A stretch of 64,000 bases of DNA, from contig NZ_CALMAT010000024.1 of the NCBI RefSeq assembly GCF_937859865.1, positions 1 to 64,000 of the forward strand, read 5' to 3'. This stretch comes from an uncultured Mucilaginibacter sp. GTDB lineage: Bacteria > Bacteroidota > Bacteroidia > Sphingobacteriales > Sphingobacteriaceae. Below, one piece after another: positions 9,210 to 17,288 of this stretch (positions are counted from its first letter, which is position 1; each line of letters begins with the position of its first letter). Below the pieces are notes generated by a model that had not been told where the DNA came from, did no database searches, and was given only the letters and a program-made list of their open reading frames with translations. Made by a program: the position numbers and the translations under genes.

Positions 9210-11042
9210 TTACCTTGTTAGAGGCAAGGCAATAGACGAAGCAAAACCCAATGAATGATAAACCTGCTGCGTTGCTGCCTGGTAATCTGTTTCTTTAGCC
9301 TCGAAAATATTAGGAACGTACTTCTGCGGGTTACGATCAATCACTGGGAACCAGGAACTTTGTACTTGTACCATGATCCGGTGGCCTTTCTTAAATACGT
9401 GATCTGCGCCATGTAAATCAATCGCATAGGCTTCTACTTTGCCAGGAGTTATTGCTTCGGGCCTGGAAAAGCTATTGCGAAAACGGCCGCGAAAAACATC
9501 ATCCGCAATCATCAGCTCGTAGCCAGACATTTTCGGCTCTTTTGGATAGTAATCAGGATAAACATCGATCAGTTTTACTACCCAGTCGGCATCACTGCCT
9601 GTAGTGGAGGCAAACAGACGAGCTGCAATATTTCCTGTAACAGTGATGTCACTGGTCAGGGTATCGGTTTCCCAGCTGAGCACATCCGGCCGATTATCTA
9701 CAAAGCGCTGGTCTTCGGTCAGCCAGTTATACCAGCGAGAACCGGGGCCGTAAGTTTCTTCAATGGGCCTGCTTCGGTAAGGAACAGGTTTTGAAGGATC
9801 GGAAACATAGCTGCTAAATGCCTTGGGTTCGCCTGCTGAAGGTTTATCAAAAGAAAGCTTACCATCAGCATGGAAATATAGATTCCTGGTTGCTGCTTCT
9901 TTCGGTGGCCATGCTGTATAATTCTTCCACTGGTTAGATCCGGTTTGAAAAGTAATGGCGTTAGCAAACTTACCGTCCCCTTTACCTTTTAAAAAATACG
10001 CGAACCACTTCGCCTGTATTTCTTTGCGAAAATAACTTCCCGTAGGTAGATCAAAGTTAATATTACCAAGACTGTCACCCTTTCCGGATGCCCAACCGCC
10101 ATGGTTCCATGGACCGATAACAATAAAGTTTTGGTTGTCCTTGTCCCGCTTTTCTAAAGCCTGGTAAGTGGCTTGCGGCCCCACCATATCTTCCTGGTCC
10201 CACCAACCGCTGACATGCTGGATAGGTACACGGGGATGATCTAACCGGGAAGGTAATGCCTGCTTTTGCCAGAAAATATCATTATTCGGGTGAGATACAA
10301 AACTGTTCCAACTTGGGAGTGTGCCGTGAAAATATTTTTCATTTACATTAGATAAAGGGCCTAAATCCAAATACCAGTCATAGGTATCGTATTTGCTAAA
10401 CTGGTAAAGGGAATCAGTTTTAGTACTCTCCGTTAAAAAAGCATATTCAAAACCATAACTTAAACGAAAAGCGCCATTATGATGAAAATCATCGTTTAGA
10501 AACATATCTGATGGTGTAGCCTGTTCAGACACTGCTTTAATTGCCGGGTGCGGATCAGTTGCCGCTATAATTGCAGTCCAACCATCATAAGAAATACCGT
10601 ATAACCCCACTTTCCCGTTATTATGGGGAATATTCTTCAGCAGCCAATCAACCGTGTCATTGGTATCGCTGCTTTCATCTATAGCTTTGCCGTCTGCTAT
10701 ATTACGGCTTGCCCGAAGCTCTTCATAAGTACCACCAGATTCATACTTTCCCCGTATATCCTGATATACAAAAATGTAGCCTTCATCTGCCATGTCTTTG
10801 ATGTACTCAAAATTTTCAGGACGTGGAATCCTGCTGACTCCATAAGGCGTCCTTTCCATTAAAAAGGGAAGCTTTTCTTTTTGCTGTTTGGGAATAAAAA
10901 TTAGCGTGTGCAGTTTTATGCTGTCACGCATCGGTATCATTACCTCTTTGCGATTATACGCGTCCGGCTTATCTTCACTTTGTGCAAATCCATGAAAGCA
11001 AAAAAGCAGCAGTAGATACACAGTATTTAAAGGGCACTTCAT
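9210..11042 (-). CDS. CocE/NonD family hydrolase (X-Pro dipeptidyl-peptidase S15-like)
   Basis: The 610-residue protein has a signal peptide ending in FHGFAQ. It shows the S15/CocE N-terminal hydrolase motifs: PMRDSIKLHTLIFIPK, then MERTPYGVSR, YQDIRGKYESGG and the nucleophile elbow GKVGLYGISYDGW (Ser near residue 151). The C-terminal half, with SRWYNWLTEDQRFVDNRPDV and GADHVFKKGHRIMVQVQSSW, is the jelly-roll CocE C-terminal domain. Known members cleave esters, glutaryl-beta-lactams or X-Pro peptides; the substrate cannot be read from sequence. It is secreted, probably periplasmic, stands alone, and has normal length. Confidence 0.88.
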   Translation of the reverse strand: MKCPLNTVYLLLLFCFHGFAQSEDKPDAYNRKEVMIPMRDSIKLHTLIFIPKQQKEKLPFLMERTPYGVSRIPRPENFEYIKDMADEGYIFVYQDIRGKYESGGTYEELRASRNIADGKAIDESSDTNDTVDWLLKNIPHNNGKVGLYGISYDGWTAIIAATDPHPAIKAVSEQATPSDMFLNDDFHHNGAFRLSYGFEYAFLTESTKTDSLYQFSKYDTYDWYLDLGPLSNVNEKYFHGTLPSWNSFVSHPNNDIFWQKQALPSRLDHPRVPIQHVSGWWDQEDMVGPQATYQALEKRDKDNQNFIVIGPWNHGGWASGKGDSLGNINFDLPTGSYFRKEIQAKWFAYFLKGKGDGKFANAITFQTGSNQWKNYTAWPPKEAATRNLYFHADGKLSFDKPSAGEPKAFSSYVSDPSKPVPYRSRPIEETYGPGSRWYNWLTEDQRFVDNRPDVLSWETDTLTSDITVTGNIAARLFASTTGSDADWVVKLIDVYPDYYPKEPKMSGYELMIADDVFRGRFRNSFSRPEAITPGKVEAYAIDLHGADHVFKKGHRIMVQVQSSWFPVIDRNPQKYVPNIFEAKETDYQAATQQVYHSLGFASSIALPLTR

Positions 11043-11575
11043 TTTCCTAAAAGTTTATGCTGAAGCAATTTAGAGATAAACAAGAGAAAAACAACTGTTA
11101 TTTGATTATCATCCGTTTTGATAGAAAACACTTAAGGTTAACTAAATAAAGTAAGGTTATAAATCAATTTTTGATACGGTTTCTTATCTACTACCTGTAG
11201 CTGATGTTCAGAATTTGTCGCACCTCCTTTGAAGTCTAATATAACCCGCCTTTTCTTTTGAATAAAAAATCAATTATGGTAATACTTGAGTTGCATCATA
11301 AAATTGAAAATTCGGGTAAGACCATCTTTAAATTGCTAACTATCAAATATCGACTGTTAAATGATGTGAAATTTAGGATCTAAATCAGCAAAAAGAAAAA
11401 TATCGAACATTGCCTCTTTTCCCTATAAATTTTGGTTTAAGCTAATTCACGTAAACTCATTTCATTAATCAACCTATAATTTGTGTTTTTGACAATGTCT
11501 TTCTAATAAAAAACCAAAGACGTTCCCAATGCTAATGAAACTAAATAAAAAAATTTTAGGTTAAACCTTTATAAT
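11043..11575. other. Gene-poor, AT-rich stretch
   Basis: This region between the divergent hydrolase and toxin-antitoxin genes holds no reading frame that I can support. The last part, ending CTTTATAATG at 11567-11576 just before the operator palindrome, could supply a -10-like element for the toxin-antitoxin promoter. Nothing else was recognised. Confidence 0.4.
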
Positions 11576-11606
11576 GTAAAAATACGGAAATTTTCCGTAT
11601 TTTTAC
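11576..11606. promoter_or_regulatory. 15-bp palindromic operator of the toxin-antitoxin operon
   Basis: GTAAAAATACGGAAA at 11576-11590 is followed after one base by its exact reverse complement at 11592-11606. The centre lies about 33 bases upstream of the antitoxin start codon. Ribbon-helix-helix antitoxins of the DUF1778/TacA group repress their own operon by binding such palindromes, so this is the expected operator. The position fits overlap with the promoter. Confidence 0.75.
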
Positions 11607-11623
11607 ATAAATTATTTAATTAT

Positions 11624-11914
11624 ATGTCAGCAGTAATTGAAAAAACCAGATTTGATACCAAGCTCACTAAGGTACAAAAAGAACTATTTGAACAGGCAGC
11701 ACAGTTAGGGGGATACCGCACGCTGACTGATTTTGTCATTTCAACCGCACAGGAAAAAGCCAAGGCTATTGTGGAACAGCATCAGCTATTACTGGCTTCG
11801 GAGAAGGACAAGGAAATATTCTTCGATGCCCTTATGAACCCGCCAGCACCAGGCAAAAGGTTGTTACAGGCAGCTGAACGATACCGTCAGGTATATGACC
11901 AGGTTAAATCCTAA
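11624..11914 (+). CDS. DUF1778 (TacA-like) antitoxin
   Basis: The 96-residue protein has an N-terminal ribbon-helix-helix region (RFDTKLTKVQKELFEQAAQL and GYRTLTDFVISTAQEKA), as in DUF1778 antitoxins. An acidic/proline C-terminal tail (EIFFDALMNPPAPGKRL) follows, of the kind that neutralises the partner acetyltransferase. Its stop codon overlaps the start of the next gene (ATGA), typical of translational coupling in TacAT modules. Autoregulation through the palindrome upstream is expected. Confidence 0.88.
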   Translation: MSAVIEKTRFDTKLTKVQKELFEQAAQLGGYRTLTDFVISTAQEKAKAIVEQHQLLLASEKDKEIFFDALMNPPAPGKRLLQAAERYRQVYDQVKS

Positions 11915-12420
11915 TGAGTTATCCGATTGAGCCATTGCGTTCTGATCTGAACAAAAAAGATTTTAGCTGTGGTAAACAGCTTTTGGATAACTACCTGCAA
12001 AAGCAGGCCGGGCAGGACGTAAAAAGAAAGCTTTGCGCAGTATTTGCCATGACAGAAGGGACAACGATCATCGGCTATTATACACTTTCTAACGCCGGTA
12101 TAAACAGGGAAATGATACCGGAAGACCTTCGTAAAAAAATGCCTGCATCATATACAGACCTTCCGGCCACATCATTATTAGGAAGGCTGGCCATTAATGA
12201 AAAATACAGGGGAAAAGGTTTAGGCGAATTATTATTACTGGATGCCTTGAAAAGAAACAATCAGGTTTCCCAGGCACAGATTGGATCAATGGCCATCATT
12301 GTTGACCCTTTAGATGAAAATGCCGAAGCTTTTTACAAAAAGTATGATTTTATCAGCCTTCCTGATTCTAAAAAAATGTTTTTGCCCATGCAGAGTATCT
12401 CTTCGTTGTTTAAGCCTTGA
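11914..12420 (+). CDS. GNAT acetyltransferase toxin (TacT-like)
   Basis: The 168-residue GNAT protein opens with PIEPLRSDLNKKDFSCGKQL, where SCG..LDNYL is the TacT/AtaT2-class N-terminus. LGRLAINEKYRGKGLGELLL is the acetyl-CoA binding motif A (R/Q-x-x-G-x-G/A). EAFYKKYDFISLPD is the C-terminal part with the Tyr used in catalysis. Toxins of this family acetylate the amino group of charged tRNAs and stop translation. The four-base overlap with the DUF1778 gene supports the pairing. The reading frame is complete. Confidence 0.88.
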   Translation: MSYPIEPLRSDLNKKDFSCGKQLLDNYLQKQAGQDVKRKLCAVFAMTEGTTIIGYYTLSNAGINREMIPEDLRKKMPASYTDLPATSLLGRLAINEKYRGKGLGELLLLDALKRNNQVSQAQIGSMAIIVDPLDENAEAFYKKYDFISLPDSKKMFLPMQSISSLFKP

Positions 12421-12470
12421 TTCAATCTAATAATATTCTATACCATCGGTGAAAGGCCTGCCTCGTTGTT

Positions 12471-12702
12471 TCATTTATCCGGTCGTTTTAGCCTACAGTA
12501 ACGCTTTACGCTGGAAATGCTAATACCGTTCAGGTTGGCCGTTTCGTTTACGGATAACCCGCTTTCCATCGCTTTCTTTACTTTTCCAAACTGTTCCTGG
12601 TTGATCCCTTTCGGCCTGCCAATGTGCTTTCCTTTTGCTGCAGCTAGGATCTGCCCGGCCCTAGTCTTTTACCAAAATGCTTTCCCGGTCGTATTCTGCT
12701 AA
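12471..12702 (-). pseudogene. Serine recombinase (resolvase/invertase) C-terminal remnant
   Basis: The minus strand encodes LAEYDRES, an in-frame stop, then RAGQILAAAKGKHIGRPKG, followed by SVNETANLNGISISSVKRYC and a stop at 12471. This is the end of the catalytic domain and the helix-turn-helix of a Hin/resolvase-type serine recombinase, normally about 190-200 residues. The N-terminal catalytic part with the nucleophilic serine is missing, and one frame change is needed. The IS982 element lies directly upstream. Confidence 0.7.
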
Positions 12703-12722
12703 AGCTTAAAACCAACCTAATA

Positions 12723-13729
12723 ACCTGAGTTCGCTTAATCAGAAAGCTACAATTTGGTTAGATGGGGTTGTTTGATAAGAAATAGAAGGCTTTTTGGGAA
12801 GGAAAGATAGGCTATCAGGCCGGCAACCATATTGGAGATAAAATTGGCAAAGGACCTATGCCTTGAATGTTCAAGTTGGCAAATGTTCTTCAGTTCATCG
12901 TTTACAGTTTCAATGACTGACCTTTTGCGCAGCAATATTTTGTCGCCCATTGTCATCAGGCTGTTCTTCATGTTGTTGCAGATGTTGGTGACCAGGTGTA
13001 TGTCGTTGACAAACAATAAGTTTGTCAATTTTTCTGATATGTAGCCCTTGTCGGCAAACAGCTTGCCGAACACCGCTTTAAGAAAGCTTTCGTTTTTAAG
13101 TGGCTCCCTGTCGTCGACATTGGCCTGTGTAACGGCGAAGTTTAATATTTCGCCCCGGTCGTTGATCACGATATGCAGCTTAAAGCCATAAAACCAGCCC
13201 ATTGTCGACTTGCCCACTTCTGCCATACCTTTAAATACTTTGTTCCTTTTGATGCGCTTGTTGTGGCATACCCTGATCGGCGTGGAATCAACAAATGAAA
13301 TGCCCGAACATAAGCCTAAGCGGCAGGTCTTAAGGAAAATGGCCATTGGCATCAGTACGCCCCCACTAAGTTCGACAAACCGGTTATAAGATACCGTATG
13401 GGGGAATCCGCCCTGCATGTGCCTTTGTACATAAAACATATAGAAGTGTTTGAAGCAACGAAAGCCACTTAGGTGGAAAAGCATACAAATGGAAATAACC
13501 TCGCTTTTTGACATGGTTGGGGGACGTTTCGAAGGCCTGCCCAGGACAAAGGGTCCGGTAGTGTTGTCAAAATCTTTACAAAACTCATCAACAAGACAGA
13601 AAATATCGCTAATTTTATTGAAGTCAATCATGTGGAAATGTATTTAAATGTTTAAATGTCAGATACTTAAATATACTTACATTTCTAATGATTGACAAAT
13701 CTTTTCTCAATTATTAATCGAACTCAGGT
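12723..13729 (-). mobile_element. IS982-family insertion sequence, about 1007 bp
   Basis: The ends are the perfect inverted repeat ACCTGAGTTCG at 12723-12733 and CGAACTCAGGT at 13719-13729. They enclose one transposase gene on the minus strand, the size and layout of IS982 elements. No clear target duplication is seen in the flanks. The left flank is a recombinase remnant and the right flank a fic remnant, so flanking DNA was probably rearranged after insertion. Confidence 0.85.
12747..13631 (-). CDS. IS982-family transposase
   Basis: The 294-residue protein has an N-terminal region with KSEVISICMLFHLSGFRCFK. The DDE catalytic core follows: SGISFVDSTPIRVCHNKR (first Asp), GKLFADKGYIS (second Asp) and RSVIETVNDELKNI (Glu). 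These are the IS982 signatures. The length is normal and the frame intact, so it is potentially active. Confidence 0.92.
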   Translation of the reverse strand: MIDFNKISDIFCLVDEFCKDFDNTTGPFVLGRPSKRPPTMSKSEVISICMLFHLSGFRCFKHFYMFYVQRHMQGGFPHTVSYNRFVELSGGVLMPMAIFLKTCRLGLCSGISFVDSTPIRVCHNKRIKRNKVFKGMAEVGKSTMGWFYGFKLHIVINDRGEILNFAVTQANVDDREPLKNESFLKAVFGKLFADKGYISEKLTNLLFVNDIHLVTNICNNMKNSLMTMGDKILLRKRSVIETVNDELKNICQLEHSRHRSFANFISNMVAGLIAYLSFPKSLLFLIKQPHLTKL

Positions 13730-13738
13730 AATTAGTTA

Positions 13739-14321
13739 AATCCTGATCGTAATGTTCCTTGGAATGGGTTGCCAGAGCTTCCAGTCGAAGACAGTTTATA
13801 TAAAACAGTGGAAGTGTATGAGCAATTAGCGAATGCAAAAGCAGCCCTAGGCCGGCTGCAAGGTAGAAGTATTGCTATTCCAAATCAAGGTCTGTTAATC
13901 AATTCCATCAGTTTACAAGAGGCAAAGGCATCAAGTGCGATAGAAAATATTTTTACAACAGATGATGAGTTATACAAGGCATTCAGTGAACAAAAAGTAG
14001 AACAGGTACAAGGTGCTCCTAAAGAAATTTTAAGATACAGGTAGGCTTTATGGCAAGGACATTCCTATTTGAAGAATAAGGATGCCTTTGATGAACAGTA
14101 TTTCAAACTACTCTATCAGCAGGTGAACCAAACAACAGATGGCATACGCGCTTTAATTGCACAAATTTATATCAGACAAGGTGGAACAGGGTTTATACGC
14201 AGAAAACACAGCAAAAAAGTATTTAAACCAGTTAGTGGATATGGGCATATTTGAACGGAGAAGCATTCAAGGCAATCATTACTATCTCAACTTAGAACTC
14301 TACAGAATTTTAGGTGAGTAA
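13739..14321 (+). pseudogene. Fic-family protein remnant
   Basis: The frame after the IS982 end reads NPDRNVPWNGLPELPVEDSL then YKTVEVYEQLANAKAALGRL, and EAKASSAIENIFTTDDEL. These are the N-terminal Fic_N features, including the (S/T)xxxE(G/N)-type inhibitory-like helix. A stop at 14042, a frame change and a large deletion remove the catalytic HPFxxGNGR motif. The C-terminal end KYLNQLVDMGIFERRSIQ with HYYLNLELYRILGE (winged-helix tail of Fic proteins) is preserved, ending at 14321. Intact relatives have about 360-380 residues. The gene is dead. IS982 sits at its 5' end. Confidence 0.75.
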
Positions 14322-14680
14322 TTGAAATCGACAAATAGAGTTTTAAGAATTTTAATTTAGCAATAAGTATTTGCAATAGCATCAAAAAGAAGATTAAACT
14401 TCGAAGATAGCTTATTAACCAAAGTTTAATTTTGTCTTATAATGATGATTATGTTAAAATTGATTTTTCTTAAAGAAATTTAAAGTTGCTTTGTGGAGGT
14501 ATTTCAATGATTACCAGTGTTGGAAATGTAGTTATCGTTCAACAAGTTTTTTAACCAATTAAACAGAACAGTAAATCTTTAATCAATTTAGAAACTCAAC
14601 TATCTTGTACCTCGTAATAAAAGAAAATTTTTTATTTTTCGTTATCTGAATTTAGCTGCCCTCGGGTATTAGTAGATACA
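14322..14680. other. Intergenic, no recognisable feature
   Basis: This is AT-rich DNA between the fic remnant and the histidine kinase gene. No reading frame, RNA gene or repeat was recognised; the promoter of the kinase gene must lie here. Confidence 0.4.
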
Positions 14681-16309
14681 ATGATAAACACTTTTACTAC
14701 CGATATTATTCCTGCGAACGAGCAGCAGCGCCTTGAGGCGCTGCACCGTTACCGCTTGCTCGGCACCTATGCAGAAAAGTCATTCAAAAGCATCGCAAAA
14801 CTTGTCTCTGAAATATTTAAGACCTCTATCGCGATGATTTCCTTAGTAGATGCCGAAGTAGTCCATTTCGGTTCTAACGTGGGTATGGAAAGCACAACTG
14901 GTTCACGTGGTGAAAGTTTTTGTTCCTTAACCATATTAAAAGACGAAGTACATGTCGTAGAAAATGCTTTAGAAAACCCTGTCGTGGCCAGTAACCCTTT
15001 TGTTTGCGGTGATTTTGGTTTGCGTTTTTATGCAGGGGCGCCTCTGGTTACCCATGACGGATTTATGATCGGTACGGTGTGCCTGGTTGATACCCAGTCC
15101 CGGAAATTTAACAACCATGACCGGACTGTTTTGGAAGGCTTAGCTACGGTAGTGATGGAGCAAATTGAGTTACGGCTGGAAAACCTGCAAAACTCAGAAA
15201 AGCAGGTTGAGGTTAATGATCAGCTTTTGCAAAGCAATGATAAACTGACGGCAAGCGAACAGCGTTTCCAATATATTTTGGACACCATGGCCGAAGGTGT
15301 AGGCATTATCGATCAGACAGGGCAAATGGTTTATGCGAATAACATGGCGCAGCAGATCCTGGGCCTAACACATAGTGAAATTAAGGACCGAACATTTGAT
15401 GATCCCAGGTGGCAGAACCTGCGGATAGATGGTTCGCCCCTTCCGCCTGAAGAGCATCCTATGGCTGTTATGATGAGGACTGGCCTTTCTTTGTTTGACC
15501 AGGAGATCGGTGTGCAGCCTCCGGATAAAGAACGATTTTATGTTTCGATCAACGCAGCTCCTATTATTGAAAAGGGGACCGGTAAGATTACCGGAGGAAT
15601 TGGTACTTTCATGGACGTGACCAACAGGCGCAGGATACTTCAGCAAAAGGACGAGTTCATCAATGTCGTAAGCCACGAGCTTAAAACACCGGTAACCAGC
15701 TTAAAGGCAGCAATGCAGGTATTGAACCGAATGAAGGATAACCCTAGGCAAGAAGTGTTTTCTAAAATGCTGGCCCAATCCAATACAAGCCTGAACAAGC
15801 TGAGTGGCCTGATTAACGATTTGCTTGACAGCAACCGGATTTCTCTTGGGCAGCTACAATTGAAAAAAACAAGGTTTTCCATTGCAGACCTGGTGAATGA
15901 CTGTTGCAGCCATGTGCGTACCGCTGGTACCCATGAAATTATTTTACAAGGAGATATTCAGCAGGAAGTCACGGCCGATGAATCACAGATCGATCAGGTG
16001 ATCGTGAACTTGGTTAATAATGCTGTAAAATATGCCCCTGACTCAAAAACCATCGAGATCGGAATAGAACATTTGGGCCAGGAGGCAAAAATAAGTGTTA
16101 AAGACAATGGCCCCGGTATTCCGGTTGACCAAATCCCCCGTCTTTTTGACCGTTACTACCGGGCAGATTATAGCAGCATTCAGTTCTCCGGCTTGGGCTT
16201 GGGCTTATACATCAGCTCGGAGATTATTAAAAAGCATGGTGGCAGGATAGGTGTAGATAGTGCGCCCGGCAAGGGAAGTAGTTTCTGGTTTACCTTGCCT
16301 TTAAGATAG
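14681..16309 (+). CDS. GAF-PAS sensor histidine kinase
   Basis: The 542-residue protein has no signal peptide or membrane segment, so it is probably cytoplasmic. Domains in order: a GAF domain (about 35-165, with RGESFCSLTILKD and RFYAGAPLVTHDGFMIGTVC), PAS (about 195-315), HisKA with NVVSHELKTPVTSLK (His332), and HATPase (NLVNNAVKYAPDSK, VKDNGPGIP, GLGLGLYISSEII). The last 200 residues are standard for an HPK1-type kinase. No response regulator lies nearby. The GAF/PAS pair suggests sensing of light, redox state or a small ligand; the ligand cannot be told from sequence. Confidence 0.9.
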   Translation: MINTFTTDIIPANEQQRLEALHRYRLLGTYAEKSFKSIAKLVSEIFKTSIAMISLVDAEVVHFGSNVGMESTTGSRGESFCSLTILKDEVHVVENALENPVVASNPFVCGDFGLRFYAGAPLVTHDGFMIGTVCLVDTQSRKFNNHDRTVLEGLATVVMEQIELRLENLQNSEKQVEVNDQLLQSNDKLTASEQRFQYILDTMAEGVGIIDQTGQMVYANNMAQQILGLTHSEIKDRTFDDPRWQNLRIDGSPLPPEEHPMAVMMRTGLSLFDQEIGVQPPDKERFYVSINAAPIIEKGTGKITGGIGTFMDVTNRRRILQQKDEFINVVSHELKTPVTSLKAAMQVLNRMKDNPRQEVFSKMLAQSNTSLNKLSGLINDLLDSNRISLGQLQLKKTRFSIADLVNDCCSHVRTAGTHEIILQGDIQQEVTADESQIDQVIVNLVNNAVKYAPDSKTIEIGIEHLGQEAKISVKDNGPGIPVDQIPRLFDRYYRADYSSIQFSGLGLGLYISSEIIKKHGGRIGVDSAPGKGSSFWFTLPLR

Positions 16310-16938
16310 ACCTTGCTTCTAAGGCTGACGAATAGAACATTAACGAATACTTTATTGGATAATAACTTCTGTTTCCTAAACTACTTATATTAAGTATTTA
16401 ATAGTGAAATATGTTTAAATCGAAACCTGCTCCTGATTATTCCGCTTTTCTCGGTCTTACTGATCTGTTAAAGAGTTATTGTGAGAAAACAAGTCTGTAC
16501 AAATCCTGTGTTATCTTGGTTATTACACAGTCTTAACCTGCTGCAGCTTCGTCCTAGTAGATAACATTCCCCACTATTTTACAGAAGGGGGGTTAAAGCA
16601 CTTAATGTGTATCTAATTTTAGAGCGTCAAAAAAATCCCACTTAACATAAAGTTAAATATAAGGCAATGGAACTAACTACAGAAAATAGACGTCTTATGA
16701 CAATAATTATGTCTGGTTAATCTGTACCTTTAAAAGTAATCTTTTTAAGCACCACGTTGGTAGCGATGAAAGAGCACAATAATTGATTTTTTATTTGATT
16801 TGCAATTAAAAATCTGCTATTTTTAGCACATAGTTCTTTCAAAATCAGTCAAAAAATACTAAATCATTCGGTTACTTAATTGGTTACCTCTTGATTTATA
16901 AAAAGATAAATTATTGATATTAAGTGAATTAAACAAAT
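16310..16938. other. Intergenic, no gene seen
   Basis: Some 630 bases of AT-rich DNA lie between the histidine kinase gene and the tRNA fragment. No convincing reading frame, integrase piece or repeat was found. It is presumably the terminal part of the putative integrated element. Confidence 0.4.
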
Positions 16939-16960
16939 GGTTCGAGTCCCGTCCATTCCG
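16939..16960 (+). other. tRNA 3'-end fragment: putative attachment site (attR-like)
   Basis: GGTTCGAGTCCCGTCCATTC, then CG, contains a tRNA T-loop (TTCGAGT) and a 3' acceptor strand CCATTCC with discriminator G. The bases upstream do not form the rest of the T-stem or any tRNA body, so only the 3' end of a tRNA is present. A strong terminator follows at 16986. Integrases of islands use tRNA 3' ends as att sites and leave such a copy at the far boundary. The G discriminator would fit a tRNA-Asp (acceptor GGAATGG), but the identity is a guess. Confidence 0.65.
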
Positions 16961-16985
16961 CTAAAAATAATTCAGAAATTTAAAA

Positions 16986-17016
16986 ACGCTTAAACCATTG
17001 GTTTAAGCGTTTTTTT
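16986..17016 (+). terminator. Rho-independent terminator behind the tRNA fragment
   Basis: ACGCTTAAACC (16986-16996) pairs with GGTTTAAGCGT (17000-17010) over 11 bp with a 3-base loop, followed by a run of T to 17016. Its position 25 bases behind the tRNA 3' end suggests that it originally terminated the tRNA gene. Confidence 0.88.
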
Positions 17017-17077
17017 ATGCCACAAATTCTTATTTCAGGCTACATCTATGGTTCATTTGGCTGCCCGGTTAAAGTGC

Positions 17078-17199
17078 ATGCTTCTTTTACCACATAAAAA
17101 TCATTGCCTTTTTGTGCCTGTAAAATATCTGCATACACCAAATTTACAGGCATAAAAGAAGCATTGTAAAATTTTATGATATAAATTTAAACAAAGGCA
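17078..17199. repeat. TGCTTC inverted-repeat element 3
   Basis: The left arm is ATGCTTCTTTTACCAC at 17078, and the right arm GGCATAAAAGAAGCAT ends at 17164. An outer right repeat, AAATTTAAAC, follows to about 17199. It lies downstream of the last gene (GH13) of the first Sus-type locus. Confidence 0.85.
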
Positions 17200-17288
17200 T
17201 GTTTCCTAACAATCGCCGTTTACCTGCTTGGTAAAATTGCTGCAGCTTTTATTTGCTTTATTTTTCTGCCCGTAATCCGCAAAATTTA

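Noticed and set aside
12517-12702. Plus-strand frame of 61 residues
   Set aside because: It is the opposite strand of the serine-recombinase remnant, whose minus-strand translation gives a recognisable helix-turn-helix.
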